Positions 1-12,154 of a stretch of DNA of 64,000 nt are shown piece after piece (the stretch's first letter is position 1; each line of letters starts with the position of its first letter). The DNA comes from Rana temporaria (lineage: Eukaryota; Chordata; Amphibia; Anura; Ranidae). The stretch spans positions 194,773,044 to 194,837,043 of the forward strand of contig NC_053494.1 in assembly GCF_905171775.1 (NCBI RefSeq), given 5' to 3'. The position numbers and the translations under genes were made by a program. The notes beneath the pieces were generated by a model. The model was not told where the DNA came from and did not search any database. It saw only the letters and a program-made list of their open reading frames with translations.

Positions 1-155
1 GGGCTTACGCCTGCCTATTTACCCTACGCCGGCGCAACGTACGGTGCCGGATCTTTGTGAATAATGGTCTGGGCGCCATATTTTCCGTTGGCGTAGCGCA
101 TATGAGATGCGCTACGCCGGCCAAACTCTACGCCGGGCTACGTGAATCTAGCTCT
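1..155. repeat. Right end of a 'tacgccgg'-rich MITE, cut by the window edge
   Basis: The sequence is dense in TACGCCGG-like motifs, has a hairpin near 93-122 (gcgtagcgcatatgagatgc region), and ends in a GTGAATCTAG-like terminus. The same motifs occur in the elements at 36216 and 9117. The left end lies outside the window. Confidence 0.55.
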
Positions 156-334
156 AGATGTATGTGAGCGACAGAGAATAAATAAATAAATAACAGATTC
201 TTCTTCCTGTTAGAAAATACACGGCTTTCTCTTAAAGGGGTTGTAAAGGTTCGTGTTTTTTCACCTTAATGCAAGGGGCCAAGTTATACAGTGAGCGGCT
301 ATAGCCGCCGGCTGTATCACGGGTAGCGCGCCCG

Positions 335-385
335 CAAGAACTAACCCCCATGGGAGAGAGCTCCCATGAAGGGGGTTAGTTCTTG
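335..385. repeat. Strong hairpin
   Basis: CAAGAACTAACCCCCATGGGAG is followed after a few bases by its near-perfect reverse complement. It lies inside the TTAA element. It may be only a structural feature of that repeat. Confidence 0.6.
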
Positions 386-953
386 CTGGGAGGAAAAAAA
401 AACATGAAAATATCTGCGCTAACTTAAATATAAAGGAGAAAGCTGCTAGCACAATATGTGGATCAGACAAGCAAAAAATAAAGTTCAAAAGTGCAGCTCT
501 ATAAAAATTGTCCAAATGAGTATAAAACAATCTTCAAAGTGTTCAAAGTGTTGAAAACGAAGAACCTCCACCGAGAATTCAGTGTGCAGATATAGAAACA
601 CACCACACCCTGTGCAGTCAAACTGCTTACCAGAAGGACATCATTATAGGCATGTAGAGTTAGATAATGCAGGGATCAATGGCAGTCGCACCTCCACCCG
701 GAAAGTAATAATCCACAGACCACATCAAGGATAAGAAAACATCCACAACTCAAAAGGATCCAGAGGTATATATTGCGTTCATCAGCAAAAAGGAAAACCA
801 AGAAAATGCAGAGAGGAAACACAATAGTGAAGCCCGTATGTGAAAGCAACACGCAATTTATTGTAATGTACTTACAGACATAACGGGTAAACAGGCATCA
901 AACAACATAGAAGGTTCCATGGAATATAGCGTACATGTGTCAGGTCAGCCTTA

Positions 954-1223
954 GGCCCCGTACACACGTCCGAGAAACTCGACGGGCAAAACACATCATT
1001 TTACTCGTCGAGTTCCTTGTGAAGCCGCTGAGGATCTCGGCGAGCCAAGTTTCCTCATTAACTAACGAGGAAATAGAGAACATGTTCTCTATTTGGCTCG
1101 ACGAGTTCCTCGTCGGTTTCCTCGGCCAAAAGTGTACACACGACCGGTTTCCTCGGCAGAATATGGCTCCCATCGAGTTTCTGGCTGAATTCTGCCAAGA
1201 AACTTGGTCGTGTGTACGGGGCC
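954..1223. repeat. Harbinger-type MITE with TTA duplication
   Basis: The ends read GGCCCCGTACACACG and CGTGTGTACGGGGCC, with TTA at 951-953 and 1224-1226. The interior has complementary tracts (ACTCGACGGG.., CTCGTCGAG..). Non-autonomous and nested in the TTAA element at 236-1349. Confidence 0.85.
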
Positions 1224-1861
1224 TTACATGTTTCATTCGACAGGATATCTTCAGAGGCGTGCTGGGAGGAGCCGAGACAGCCGCCGAGGGACCCCAGAAG
1301 ACCAGGTTCGGGGCCAAAAATATATATATATATATCCTTTACAACCCCCTTAAGTCTATATAAATTAAAAGTTCAGTTATCTGTGCCATTTACTTTATGT
1401 AATATTCTACAAACGCACACATTAAAATGGAAGTATGGACAAAATCAAAAATAACATTTATGATGCAATAACACGGGTGTCGGCCCTGTAATATACTTTT
1501 ATTACCTGTTTATTATGCCAGTAAGGTTGGCCAAAGATGGATCTTTTCTCTTTCCAATCAGCCAGCAGGCTCTTTAAAAATAATAAACAGATCCCCTATC
1601 CAAACAATCGAGGTGGAAGAGTCCGCCCCTTATACAATTGTATTCTGACAGCAGGGACCCTTTCGCTGTCAGAATACACCAATCAGAGGTGCAGCTGATT
1701 GACTGCAGCAGGCTGGTTGATAAAAGTTTTCCAACAGTCCCGTTCGACAGAAGTCCATCATTAGATCAAATTCTGTCAATGAGGAATAAGGGTACATGAA
1801 TCGATATTTTGCCTGTCTTTGCTTAACCGGATTCATTTTGATCCTTCTATGGCCAGCTTAA

Positions 1862-2272
1862 GAGCCCTTTTACACTGTGCCGTCCATAGCGTCGGTGGTA
1901 AAACGCTGCTATTTTTACCGCCAGCACTATAGGCAAATTTGCAGCGCATTTCGGCCGCTAGCGGGGCGCATTTACCCCCACTAGTGGCCGATAAAGGGTT
2001 AAAGCCACCCGCAATGCACTGCTGAAGCAGTGCATTGCGGGAGGTATAGCCGCGCTGTCCCATTGATTTCAATGGGCAGCAGCGGAGGAGGAGCGATAAA
2101 CTGCTCCTTCTCCGCTCCAAAGATGCAGTCAGCAGGACTTTTTTTTACTGTCCTGCTAGCGCACCCTCGGGCTTTCACACTGGAGTGAATGGGGACAGAT
2201 TTTTAAGGGCATATCGCAGGCGCTATTTTTAACGCTATATCGCCTGCAATACGCTCCAGTGTGAAAGGGGTC
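1862..2272. repeat. TTAA-flanked MITE (AGAGCCCTTTTACACTG ends)
   Basis: TTAA occurs at 1858-1861 and 2273-2276. Inverted ends AGAGCCCTTTTACACTG and AGACCCCTTTCACACTG differ at two or three bases. GC-rich interior with a hairpin around 2010-2045 (cgcaatgcactgc / gcagtgcattgcg). No coding capacity. Confidence 0.8.
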
Positions 2273-2276
2273 TTAA

Positions 2277-3709
2277 GTATTACTAGTATTACTAATAGTC
2301 GGAAAAAAGTTGGATGGTTTTAGTGGGAGGAATAGTGCCCCATGGGACAGATAAAGACAAAAAAAGGGCTACATTTGTCCCCTAGGCCGAAATTCAGGTA
2401 CCACTGGTCTAACGTATGGTAACCTATTTGAGCGTGGTTCAGCTGTTGTGACCCAGGATGGGTATATGTGTATTCTGTGTTAGGATTCTTTAACTGTGAC
2501 CAAGGTGGGTTGGTTGGTTGGTCTTGCTGGGGGCCTAGCACAATGCAACATTTGGGCTGCAGATACAGTGTTCTGGTTGGATGTTCATCTGTGGTGCCTT
2601 TAAAAACCATCAACTCCATTTATCTATATTTATCATTATTTATTATTTGTTTTGTTAATCATTGTTTCTATTTGAAACTTTTGTAATAAAAGGCTGCTAT
2701 GACTATTAAACCCTTCACATATGTGGACGTTTTAATATGAGAAATTAATTATGGTACCGTGGTGGGCAATGGCCTAGAGGTTTTTATTAGCAGGATCCCT
2801 CTTATCATGTATTGGTCATTTAAACAGAACATTCTTATAGCCATTGTTTATAGAAAATAAGGGGCATGCCTATAACAGAAAGCTAGCTGATTCAATTTTC
2901 AGCTTGCAGTGTTCAAGTATTCCAGTATTTTCATTTAATAGCTCTGGTAAATGTGTGATCATGATTTTAGGCTATCCCGTACCGGGTTGTGTGATATTTC
3001 TCCTGATAAGTACGCCAGGACTGTAAAGCCGCATATTCTGAGAAGAGGCTGGGAAAGGTCACCGTTATTTATGGTTTATTTGCTCAGCAATCAAAGTCGA
3101 GTTAGTTTCTGGACCGATATTTGAACAAATGAGGGTGACACAATCTATCAATGGATTCATTTATTGTGACATTAATGGCACTCAGGGAAGTCTATTCTCA
3201 CTGTTGCTGGCTTTTCACTGCTTTACGGTATATGACCCAGTAAATTCTTTGGTGGTGTGACAGGGGAAACGTTCACATGATCTGCCCTGGATTCTTAAGA
3301 AATAGTGTTTTGAATGCTGGTTGCAGGTCACAAAGGGGCCACCAACCACAGTGTATGTGCAGAAATTAGGGATGATCCTTCTATGAGTTGAGTATAGCCA
3401 TTTACACAAGTTGTATGATGTAAGAAGAAGTGGTAAAGCTATTAGGGATGGGTTTAATAATATTAAGACCTTCTTACTGGATGAGGCTTATAGCATGACC
3501 TTTGTCTGGGGACCCCTACAGATGCTTACATCATTCCCTGTACTTGCAGTGGAGGAAGTATACATCATTTGTGCACTGGGCCTTCTGCCAATTAGAAACA
3601 TATAAGTGTGATGGCAGAAAAAAAGACCAAGTAGAACATTGAGACGTGCCCCATGCATAAATGATATGTCTATGTTTTCCTAAACATGTTTGAATCCACT
3701 TACTAATAA
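2277..3709. other. No gene recognised
   Basis: Mixed-composition DNA. An AATAAA signal near 2687-2692 follows an AT-rich stretch and could be the 3' end of an old retroelement, but no protein similarity or long terminal repeat is visible. Confidence 0.3.
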
Positions 3710-4438
3710 CTACACATGTGCATTAGTTTTCGTCCTAATGCATTTTCGTCCAAATTTCTGGGATTTTTGTGTTGGTTTTATCAAACGATAACAAACGTGC
3801 AGAATACAAAATCCGAAAGATGCTTTATTTTCGTTTCGTTGTGACAACAGTTCGATATAGATAGAAGATTCCACATGACGGTGACAATAGCGATCTGTGT
3901 CTATCGAACCTGCGGTTGAATGTGCCTAACCTGACTCTATTATTCCAAGATTATTCGACATAGAGAGAAATGATTCGACATAGAGAGAAAAGATTCAAAA
4001 TTATAGAGACATAAATATTAGACGAAGCTGCTAAAAAAATACGATCGCCGCAAGCCGACATTTAGGGTGAAATTCTCTGCCCATAGGCTTTAGAAGAATT
4101 CTAGTGTTGGTTGACTAGTGATGATAATTAATAAATATAATTATTACCAGTACATACAACATTAGAATTCTACTATAGCTTGAGGGTGGAGCATTCGACC
4201 AGAAATGTGTGATCACAGCGTTGTACAGTTTAGCTGCTTCGTCGAATCTTCTGGGAACATTCGACAGACACCATAAGCCTTCAATTAACAGATTCAAACT
4301 CAATTAATTCAGATTTTCAGACAAATGCATTTTTTAACAAAACAAAATAAATAACAAATTTTGGGAGTAACTAAATGAAAAAAAATTTCAGACAAAAACG
4401 AAATCCCAAAACAAAATATTTCAGTCTGCACATGTCTA
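3710..4438. repeat. Inverted-repeat element with 8-bp duplication (hAT-like)
   Basis: The left end CTACACATGTGCA and right end TGCACATGTCT are inverted. ACTAATAA occurs on both sides (3702-3709 and 4439-4446). An 8-bp target duplication fits the hAT superfamily. The interior is AT-rich with no coding potential. Confidence 0.65.
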
Positions 4439-4699
4439 CTAATAATTGACTTACTACCTCTGAAAGTCTGTTCCAAGCACCAACAGCTCTTTTGTTAAAA
4501 AATTATTTTCTATGAATAGTTTGGAACTTCCCCCTGCTAGTTTGAGTTCATGCCTCCATGTTCTTTATCTTAGCTGCGTATTGAAAATACTGCATACTAA
4601 ATACTTTAGTCATATTTTTCATGTACTTGAAAGTCTCAATCTTGTCTCCCCTTCGCCTTCTTTCCTCAAGACTGTACATAATAAGTTCCTGAAGACTAG

Positions 4700-5384
4700 G
4701 GGGCAGATCCACAGAGCAAGTACGCCGGCGTATCTACTGATACGCCGGCGTACTTTCAAATTTCCCGCGTCGTATCTATAGTTTGAATCCTCAAACAAGA
4801 TACGACGGCATCTGGGTTCGATCCGACAGGCGTACGGCTTCGTACGCCTTCGGATCGCAGATGCAATACTTCGGCGTCCGCTGGGTGGAGTTTGCGTCGT
4901 TTTCCGCGTCGGTATGCAAATTAGCTTTTTCCGACGATCCACGAACGTATGTGCGGCCATCGCATTCTCTTACGTCGTCTCTAGTCGGCTTTTTCCGGCG
5001 TATAGTTAAAGCTGCTAATTTGCGGCGTATAGATAGACTTGCCATGTTAAAGTATGGCCGTCGTTCCGCGTCAAAATTTGAATTATTTTTTTTGCGTAAG
5101 TCATCCGTGAATAGGGATGGACGTAAGTCACGTCTAAGTGACGTCACGTCATTTAGCGCAATGCACGGCGGGAAATTTAGGAACGACGCATGCGCATTTC
5201 ATTTGGCGCGGGGACACGCTTCATTTAAATGAAACCCGTCCCCAACCCGCCCAATTTGAAATACGGCGCCAGAAATACACTACGCCGCCGAACTCGCGGA
5301 GGATTAAAAAATGCCCCAGGTAAGGTACGGCGGCGTAGTGTATCTCTGATACACTGCGCCAATGTATTTCTTTCTGGATCTGCC
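4700..5384. repeat. 'tacgccggcgta'-rich MITE
   Basis: The ends read GGGGCAGATCCA and TGGATCTGCC and are inverted. ACTAG occurs on both sides (4695-4699, 5385-5389). Interior motifs such as TACGCCGGCGTA and GACGTAAGTCACG are shared with the elements at 36216 and 46203. Open frames on both strands here are by-products of the CpG-rich repeat. Confidence 0.7.
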
Positions 5385-5403
5385 ACTAGATGCTGAACTG
5401 TTA

Positions 5404-5801
5404 GGCCGTGCACACACGGTCGGACAAAACCGATGAGAATGGACCGAGGTTCAGTTTCATCGGTCCAAACCGACGGTGTGTATAGCCCATCGGTCTGTTG
5501 TCCTTCGGTCCAAAATTTTAAAACATGCTTCAAAATCGAACCGATGGACCGCTGACCGATCGGTCCAAACCGATGGTTAGTACAGAAAAGCATCAGTTCA
5601 AAACCCGCGCATGCTCAGAATCAAGTTGACGCATGCTTGGAAGCATTGAACTTCGTTGTTTTCAGCACATCGTTGTGTTTTACGTCACCGCGTTCTGACA
5701 CATCGGATTTTGAACACACATCAGACCACTTCAGCGGTGGACCGATGAAAATGGTCCGACGGACCATTCTCATCGGATGAACCGGTCGTGTGTACAGGGC
5801 C
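5404..5801. repeat. Harbinger-type MITE with TTA duplication
   Basis: Begins GGCCGTGCACACACGGTCGG, ends CGTGTGTACAGGGCC, and has TTA at 5401-5403 and 5802-5804. The interior (cgcatgctcagaat, acgcatgcttggaagcattgaa, tttacgtcaccgcg) is shared with the elements at 33504 and 41066. Confidence 0.85.
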
Positions 5802-5804
5802 TTA

Positions 5805-6134
5805 CAAAACTCAGATGACTCTGGTCCCCCTTTCTGTCTGGAGTCTTCACCCGGCCCATTAGCTTTCTTCCTCATAAATGTTTTTTTTTTTTTTTAAAGG
5901 AACAGTATTATGCATACCTCAACAAGGTCTGAAGGTTTTTTATTTTGTGGTGCCCTTCGTGAAAAAATATGATACAATGCAAACATAAAAATATTATCCT
6001 ACCTCATTCTAATACAAAAACATACCAAGGCTACAATACAAAGAAGTTGAACTCTGGAAAACCACACACAGGGAAAAGTCATCATTATTGGCTATGGTTT
6101 TCCTGCAGATGATCTTTTCCACATTATTGACTTA
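5805..6134. other. No gene recognised
   Basis: AT-rich filler with a T run near 5881-5895. Nothing else recognised. Confidence 0.3.
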
Positions 6135-6400
6135 CAATAAAGAAATTGAATACCTCTAAAAAGGTGGGATTTTCAGGGCAACCACAATTGTGAGTGACAA
6201 CTAAGGTCATATGATGATCTACAGTACTTTTTCTAGAATTATATTTTTACAGTGTACAGTATTTTGATATGTTATTGTGATATTTAGTATGTCAACTAAT
6301 TTTTGTAATAAAATCAGTATTTTTATGACCTTAGTTGTCACTCACAATTGTGGTTGCCCTGAAAATCCCACCTTTTTAGAGGTATTCAATTTCTTTATTG
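6135..6400. repeat. Fold-back element with perfect 76-bp inverted arms
   Basis: Arms at 6135-6210 and 6325-6400 are exact reverse complements by eye, around a 114-bp AT-rich spacer. The flanks carry a near-duplicate ATCTTTTCC..ATTATTGACTTACAAT motif at about 6111 and 6442. Confidence 0.8.
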
Positions 6401-6861
6401 ACCAAGGGATGATGGCAACGTCATGCCTCTACACATGAGCCAATCTTTTCCATTATTGACTTACAATGCCTTGCTCTGCACTGTGTAGCTGTGTGGAGGC
6501 AGCCATCTTGGTAGAGGCAGAGCAATAGCCCACTTTAAGCTGACTCTGGGTCACAAGAGCACAAAAGTAAGTACACTTCTGTAGCCCAGAAGAGAGGTAT
6601 GACCAAAAATGCTTTGGCCATACTTCTCTTTTAACATTTTGGATGCTCCCTATAATGTAGGAAATTGTTGATTTTGAGTTCAAGCCAACTATAAACCTTC
6701 CAGGTAAAATCAAATGCTACTCTTGTAGGGGTGCCTCTCTTGCACAAGAAGGGTTAAATGCTCGTTTTTGTCTAGGAGGGATATACAGTAAACAGCAGTT
6801 ATACTAACCTTAGTAGGGTCACTTAACTGCAAGGGTAGCTTTTTATTTCAACAGTAGTTAA

Positions 6862-7275
6862 AGTGGTTGTAAACCCCCAAAAATAAAAACCCTGCAAGAC
6901 AAAGGCATAATGAGCTAGCATGCATAGCATACTAGCTCATTATGTATTACTTACCTCAGATCGAAGCCCCCACAGCAGTCCTTGTACCCCCCTCCGGCAG
7001 CCAACATCTTGCCCGGGGCTTACTTCCAGGTATCGCGGCTCCGTCACTGTGATTAGCCGGAGCCACGATGACCTCACTCCCGCGCATGCGTGCGGGAGTC
7101 GCCGGTAACGGCACGTCGTTGTGCCATTGCTTCAGTGCGCATGTGCCGATGACTTTGGCACATGCAGACACAGGGGGATATCTCCTAAACTGTGCCGGTT
7201 TAGGAGATATCCAGGGTAGCTACAGGTATAGGCTTAGCTGTAGGATAAAGTGGGTTGTAAGTGTTTACAACCACT
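6862..7275. repeat. TTAA-flanked MITE (AGTGGTTGTAAAC ends)
   Basis: AGTGGTTGTAAAC at the left and GTTTACAACCACT at the right are perfect inverted ends, with TTAA at 6858-6861 and 7276-7279. The elements at 13315 and 21744 share interior blocks (aggcataatgagc..., cggctccgtcactg...). Confidence 0.85.
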
Positions 7276-7405
7276 TTAAGATTTATTAAAAACAGTGTCT
7301 TAATTATTTTTTCTTTTTTAACCAACGACTGCAGTTTTTTTTGTTTTCTATTTCTCCTTGTTTTTCTTTTTGCTTAGAGATACAGTAGGCTTTAAATCTC
7401 CTTAA

Positions 7406-7742
7406 GGCTGCATTCACACCTGAACGCGGCGTATGTTACCGCGATTTGCCGTGACAAATTGCGGCGTTTTGTCCCGCGATTTGCCGCAACAAAACGCTGC
7501 GTTTTTTAAGCCTAACATACGCCGGAGGGTTGATCAACATTGTCGGCTATGCCAAACGCCGAAAGCCGCCTGAAAAAATGGTGCGGGACTTGTTTTGAGC
7601 TTCAGGCGTACGGTGTTTTCGCGATCGGCGTGGAGATGTGAACCATCTCCATAGCCGACAATGTTAAATCACCCCTCCAGCGTATTGCAGGCTGCAATAG
7701 CGTTGCGCTACAGGCGACAATACGCCTAGGTGTGAATGGAGC
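7406..7742. repeat. TTAA-type MITE (GGCTGCATTCACACCT ends)
   Basis: The left end GGCTGCATTCACACCT and right end AGGTGTGAATGGAGCC are inverted. Flanks are TTAA (7402-7405) and CTAA (7743-7746). The interior has complementary CGCGATTTGCCG and CGGCGTATG tracts. Confidence 0.7.
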
Positions 7743-8365
7743 CTAAGTCAAAAATGGTTCAGTGACTCATGAGTATGCAACACAATATAATATTATGTCA
7801 CTACAAATCTGTTGTGCAGGTTTGTGGAACTTTCACAAACATATTTGCGATCCTAATTAGGATCTGTTTACATAAAGCATTTTTTCTTTAGCCTTAATAG
7901 TCATTTAATGTGTTTCATTTTTCCCAGTTTTCATAGAAGAACTACACAGAATAAATTAAACATCTGCATAATAAGCTGCATTTATCTGATGATATATAGC
8001 TTGATATATTTATACTGCCGTATTTATATTCATTTGAGCGGAACATTTATCTTTTTAACCCCTGGGGTCTTTTTCTCTTCTGATGTACATCGTTTTTGCT
8101 CCCCCTGTTACTTCTCTCTTTAGGGAAATCAAAATGGCCAGCCAGTCGTAGGCCTCTTGGGGTACAACAGGCTACGGGATGTCACTGGGGCTCCAGAGCC
8201 TAAATATAGCCCAGCACCAGGGGGAATCGACTTTAATAGCTGCTCAGGTATACTTTGAGGCTGGAACTCCCAGCTCATAATGATGTAACCCAGAAATTCA
8301 AATGGAGTCTCTTCCAACCAAAATGCAATTTTAAATGCTTAAGGGGTAACTCCACGTAACTCTAA

Positions 8366-8644
8366 TGTCGCGTGCACACAATCGGAAATTCCGACAAGAA
8401 AAGTCAGATGTGAGCTTTTGGTCGGAAATTCCATGTGTAGGCTCCATCTGAATTTTTCTGTCGGAATTTCCAAACAAAACAGCTCTAAAAAAAACACGCA
8501 TCCTCGGAATCAATTTGACGCATGCTCAGAATCATCGAACTTAATTTTTCTCGGCTTGTCGTAGTTCTTGACGGTTGGAATTTTGTGTGACCATGTGTAT
8601 GCAAAAAATCCACGGTTTTCTTGTCAGCATTTCCGATCATGGCA
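8366..8644. repeat. Diverged Harbinger-type MITE
   Basis: Starts TGTCGCGTGCACACAATCGG, ends CCGATCATGGCA, and has TAA at 8363-8365 and 8645-8647. The interior contains gacgcatgctcagaatc, as in the other TTA/TAA MITEs here. The ends match imperfectly. Confidence 0.6.
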
Positions 8645-8647
8645 TAA

Positions 8648-9116
8648 CTAAAAAAAAAGAACAAATAAAAAAATAATTTAACATGTACTATTGCAACTCA
8701 AGTCATTATGTGATTGAATGTTATTAAAAAAATGTACTTTTCTTTTCAATCTGCAGCTCATTTTTTGTAAAATGCAATGCAATATGTCTATCTGGAGGTG
8801 TTCTGGAGGTGTATAAATGTATACAGAACACCCCCTAGAAATATCATTTCCTGCTTGTGTGATTGGTTCACAGATTTTCCCAGAAGTCTCCACAAAGATA
8901 CAGGTCAAAATTCAGGCATTCCTTGCAACATAAATGTCATTTTTTTGGTGAGAAACTCCCAATAGGAAATCACATCTAAAGGGATGCAGACCCTGTAATT
9001 TTCCTCATTAGTGCCTTGCAGGTCAGTAGCTGATTATTAATTATGAAACCACTTTCATTAGGTTCACCTACCACATGGCCACAGACAAACACACAGGGGA
9101 TTCTTCAATTACAAAA
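8648..9116. other. No gene recognised
   Basis: AT-rich DNA with no recognisable gene or repeat boundary. Confidence 0.3.
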
Positions 9117-9576
9117 GGTAGGAATCTGCAACAAAGTTTGTTAAAATCCTGTGAACGTAACGCACAGCCCTATTCGCGAACGACTTACGCAAGCGACGTA
9201 ATCAAGGGAAAATTTTACGCTGGCCCGACGTCCATACTTAACATAGGATATGCCTCATATAGCAGGGGTAACTTTACGCCGGAAAAAGCCTAACGTAAAC
9301 GACGTAAAAAAATGCGCCGGGCGGACGTACATTTCTGAATCGGCGTATCTACCTAATTTGCATATTCCTCGCGTAAATCGACGGAAGCGACACCTAGCGG
9401 CCAGCGTAAATATGCAACTAAGATACGACGGCATAAGAGACTTACGCCAGTCGGATCTTAGCCAAATTCCGGCGTATCTTGTTTTCTGAATACAGAAAAA
9501 AGATACGCCGGAGCATCCTAGAAGTTACGCGGCGTATCAATAGATACGCCAGCTTAACTTCTTTCTGAATCTACCC
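9117..9576. repeat. 'tacgccgg'-rich MITE, relative of the one at 36216
   Basis: Ends are GGTAGGAATCTGCAACAAAG and CTTTCTGAATCTACCC. The interior block 'cctcatatagcaggggtaac' also occurs in the 36216 element, as do gaacgacttacg-like and gacgtccatact motifs. Confidence 0.65.
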
Positions 9577-9599
9577 GATTGTGTGTTGGCTGTTGTGTA

Positions 9600-10179
9600 C
9601 TATAAAGCTTGCTGTGGTAATTAATGTGATAAATGTGTATTGAATCCAGAAAATAATGGACATGCAGAATATGTCTTGGACTGCAGCCCACCTGTCTGTC
9701 TTTTGCGATGTAAATGAATCTAGGATGGCTTCTGAGGATCTTTCATTGTGGCTTGTGCTAATTGACCCTGTATTGTGTGAAGGTCTATTGATGATAAATG
9801 TGTATTGTGGTCAGGTGTATAAATTATCAGCTGTAGTTAATTTGCTCATGTAAATTAGGTCAGGAGCCCGGAGACAGAATGTCTACTAAAAGATGTGTAT
9901 TGGGGGAGCTTGTTAGGAATCATTGTATGATGTTGTGGGTAGAGTTGGTTCATTGTTCATTTGGTTACTGCAGTATTCTTTTTGTGTATATAAGAGCCTG
10001 CTTTCTCAGTAAAGATTGGTCTTTTTCTGTTGAACCTCAAAAGTAGCTGTGTCTTGTTAATGGGGGAATTCGTATGGGTCGTTTTCGCCGGATTGTGGAG
10101 TGTCGATAGCTGCCTTGGGTTTCGGGAATGGAATATCCTAAACGGCTTTAACCCCTCTCCCATTTGGGGTTCCGTTACA
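9600..10179 (+). repeat. Possible solo LTR fragment
   Basis: A TATATAAG motif (about 9986) is followed by TCAGTAAAG and a leader-like tract ending in CCGTTACA, resembling the U3-R-U5 layout of a retroelement LTR. Start and target duplication could not be fixed. No retroviral coding sequence is present. Low confidence. Confidence 0.3.
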
Positions 10180-10600
10180 ATTCTTAACCAGGCTTCTGCT
10201 CTCTGGTGCCACCAACTTGGACTGGGAGCAGGCTGTGACTTCCTGATGTCTCGCCGTTGCCTCCCATCTATGCATTTATTAGGCACAACTGTGCTGTGAG
10301 ACTTGTTCTGCAGCCTCCTGGGACATGTGACACGCCCCAGGAGGCTGCGGGTGAGGGAGGAGGCAGTTGCATCCCAATTAGACATCATTCTTGAATAACC
10401 TGGAATTGAGGAAGTCGGAGCTGGTACCTTCAGAAAAGTACCCTGAAAAAAAAGTCCATTTGTGTTAGGGGCAAGTGTTTGGGGAGAGAGGATTAAGGGT
10501 TTGCTCTAAGTATTGCATTGCTACTTACTGTATATCTTGTAATTTAAAGTACTGTATATGCATTAAAATCCAAATTAAGTTTAAAATTGTCTGCCCAGTC

Positions 10601-11291
10601 ATTGATTTTCGCCTCCCAGATCCCAGCTAAATATCTTTTTAAGGTGTGAATTCTCACAGTACAGCAACAGCGCTGAATAGTAGAGTATATTTCCCCCCTT
10701 GAGCATGTCCCTGAATTTCCCCCCTTGAGCATGTCCCTGAATTATTTTCTTTTCCATTGTTTCTGTTGCAAAAAACAACTTATATTACTCCCTATAATGC
10801 TGTTACCAAGCTGGAAAAAATCTATTGCAGGAGCAGCTGATGAGAGCTGTCCCTATTGATGCAGGCACGCTCCCAGAACTACATCACCTAAGAGTGCTTC
10901 CTATTCTCAAGGAGTGTACAGGAAATTTAGGAGCAGTTCAAAAGGTATTTTCTGTACTTGCAGTGTGTTTTAAGGAATAAAACATGGGCGGATGTGCATG
11001 TCCTGACCTACACATTAACTGGTAATGGTATTTATTGCCTTCACATGCTAATTCTACTGACTGCCACTGCGCCCAATCACTTCTCCACTGACCTTTTTGC
11101 ACTGATTATACACCAAATCAGGTTTTACGGATATCTCCTACTTATTATCTCAACAGCTGTTTAGAGCACACAATCTTTTCTCACCCATGGTTAGGTCGGA
11201 AATATACTCTGCTACTCAGCGCTGTTGTTGTACTGTGAGCATTCACACCTTAAAAAGATATTTAGCTGGGATCTGGGAGGCGAAAATCAAT
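10601..11291. repeat. Inverted-repeat pair, ~90-bp arms
   Basis: 10601-10692 and 11198-11291 are reverse complements with few differences (TTTTCGCCTCCCAGATCCCA ...). The ~500-bp loop is unrelated DNA. A 25-bp motif, TTCCCCCCTTGAGCATGTCC, is tandemly duplicated at about 10690-10740. Confidence 0.7.
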
Positions 11292-11409
11292 GGAGATTCA
11301 CACAATAGTGAGTTCTAAAAGCTGCCTTCTAACATCTTGTTCAAAAGTAGAAGAAAGCCTAAAAAAAATAATAATAAATATACACCTTTTCTTTTGTCTG
11401 TCTTCATTA

Positions 11410-12150
11410 CACACAAAGGCAGCTATATGATAGAAGAAAGAAAGGAGGTGGGGAGGAGAGGAGAGGAAAGTAATAGAGGAGAGGAGAGGCTAAGATGGGG
11501 GAGAAGAGAAGGGGAGGGTAAGAGGGTGAAAGACAGAAAAGAAAAAGGGAAGGGGTGAAGAGAGAAGTAAGGAGGTGAGGGGAGGAGAGGTGATGATGGG
11601 AGTGGGGGGTATGATGGGAAAAAATGAGAATGTGAGGGGGGGTAGGAGCAATAGGGGAGATGAGAATAGAGGAGGGGGAGAGCAGAGAAGAGATGAAGAG
11701 GTAAATCAAAGAGAAAAATAAAGAAGGGGAAGGGAAGAAGAAGTGAAGGGAAAAGTAGAAAAGACAAAAGAACTGAAGGGAGGTGAGAAAGGAAAGATGA
11801 GGGGGCAAAATTAGAATAACAGGGGAGTATGTGGTAGTGGAGGGGGGGCAGAGAAGAAGAAGGAAAGTGGGAAGAGGAGGGAAGAGTAGGTTAAGGAAAG
11901 GGGGAGTGAAAAAAGGGAGGAGAGGAGTGTAGGGGAAGAAGAGGAAAGGGACTGGATAGGAAGGGATATAATAGACAAGTGCTCTAAAGGAGGAGGACAG
12001 AAAAAAAAGACAAAGAAGAGGGGGGAAGAGGCAAAGGGGATAAAAGGACTGAGGGATGGAATGAAGAAAAGTGGAGAAGAGGAGCAGAGAGTAAAGGATG
12101 GGAAGAGCAGAGGATAAAATAAAAGAATGGTATAAGAATGGAAAAAGAAT
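11410..12150. repeat. Purine-rich (GA/GGA) tract
   Basis: About 740 bp in which the plus strand is almost all A and G, with irregular GAGG/GAAAG units. The 259-aa Ser/Pro/Leu-rich minus-strand reading frame is a low-complexity by-product. Confidence 0.9.
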
Positions 12151-12154
12151 GTAA

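Larger units (their letters stand above)
236..1349. repeat. TTAA-flanked inverted-repeat element with a nested MITE
   Basis: The left end reads AGGGGTTGTAAAGG after TTAA (232-235). The right end is the reverse complement (CCTTTACAACCCCC) before TTAA (1350-1353). TTAA duplication and short inverted ends are typical of piggyBac/T2-type MITEs, a family assignment by inference. A separate Harbinger-type MITE (954-1223) sits inside. No coding capacity was recognised. Confidence 0.55.

Noticed and set aside
9600..10179. Full LTR retrotransposon
   Set aside because: No second LTR, primer-binding site, gag or pol similarity. Kept only as a low-confidence solo LTR candidate.
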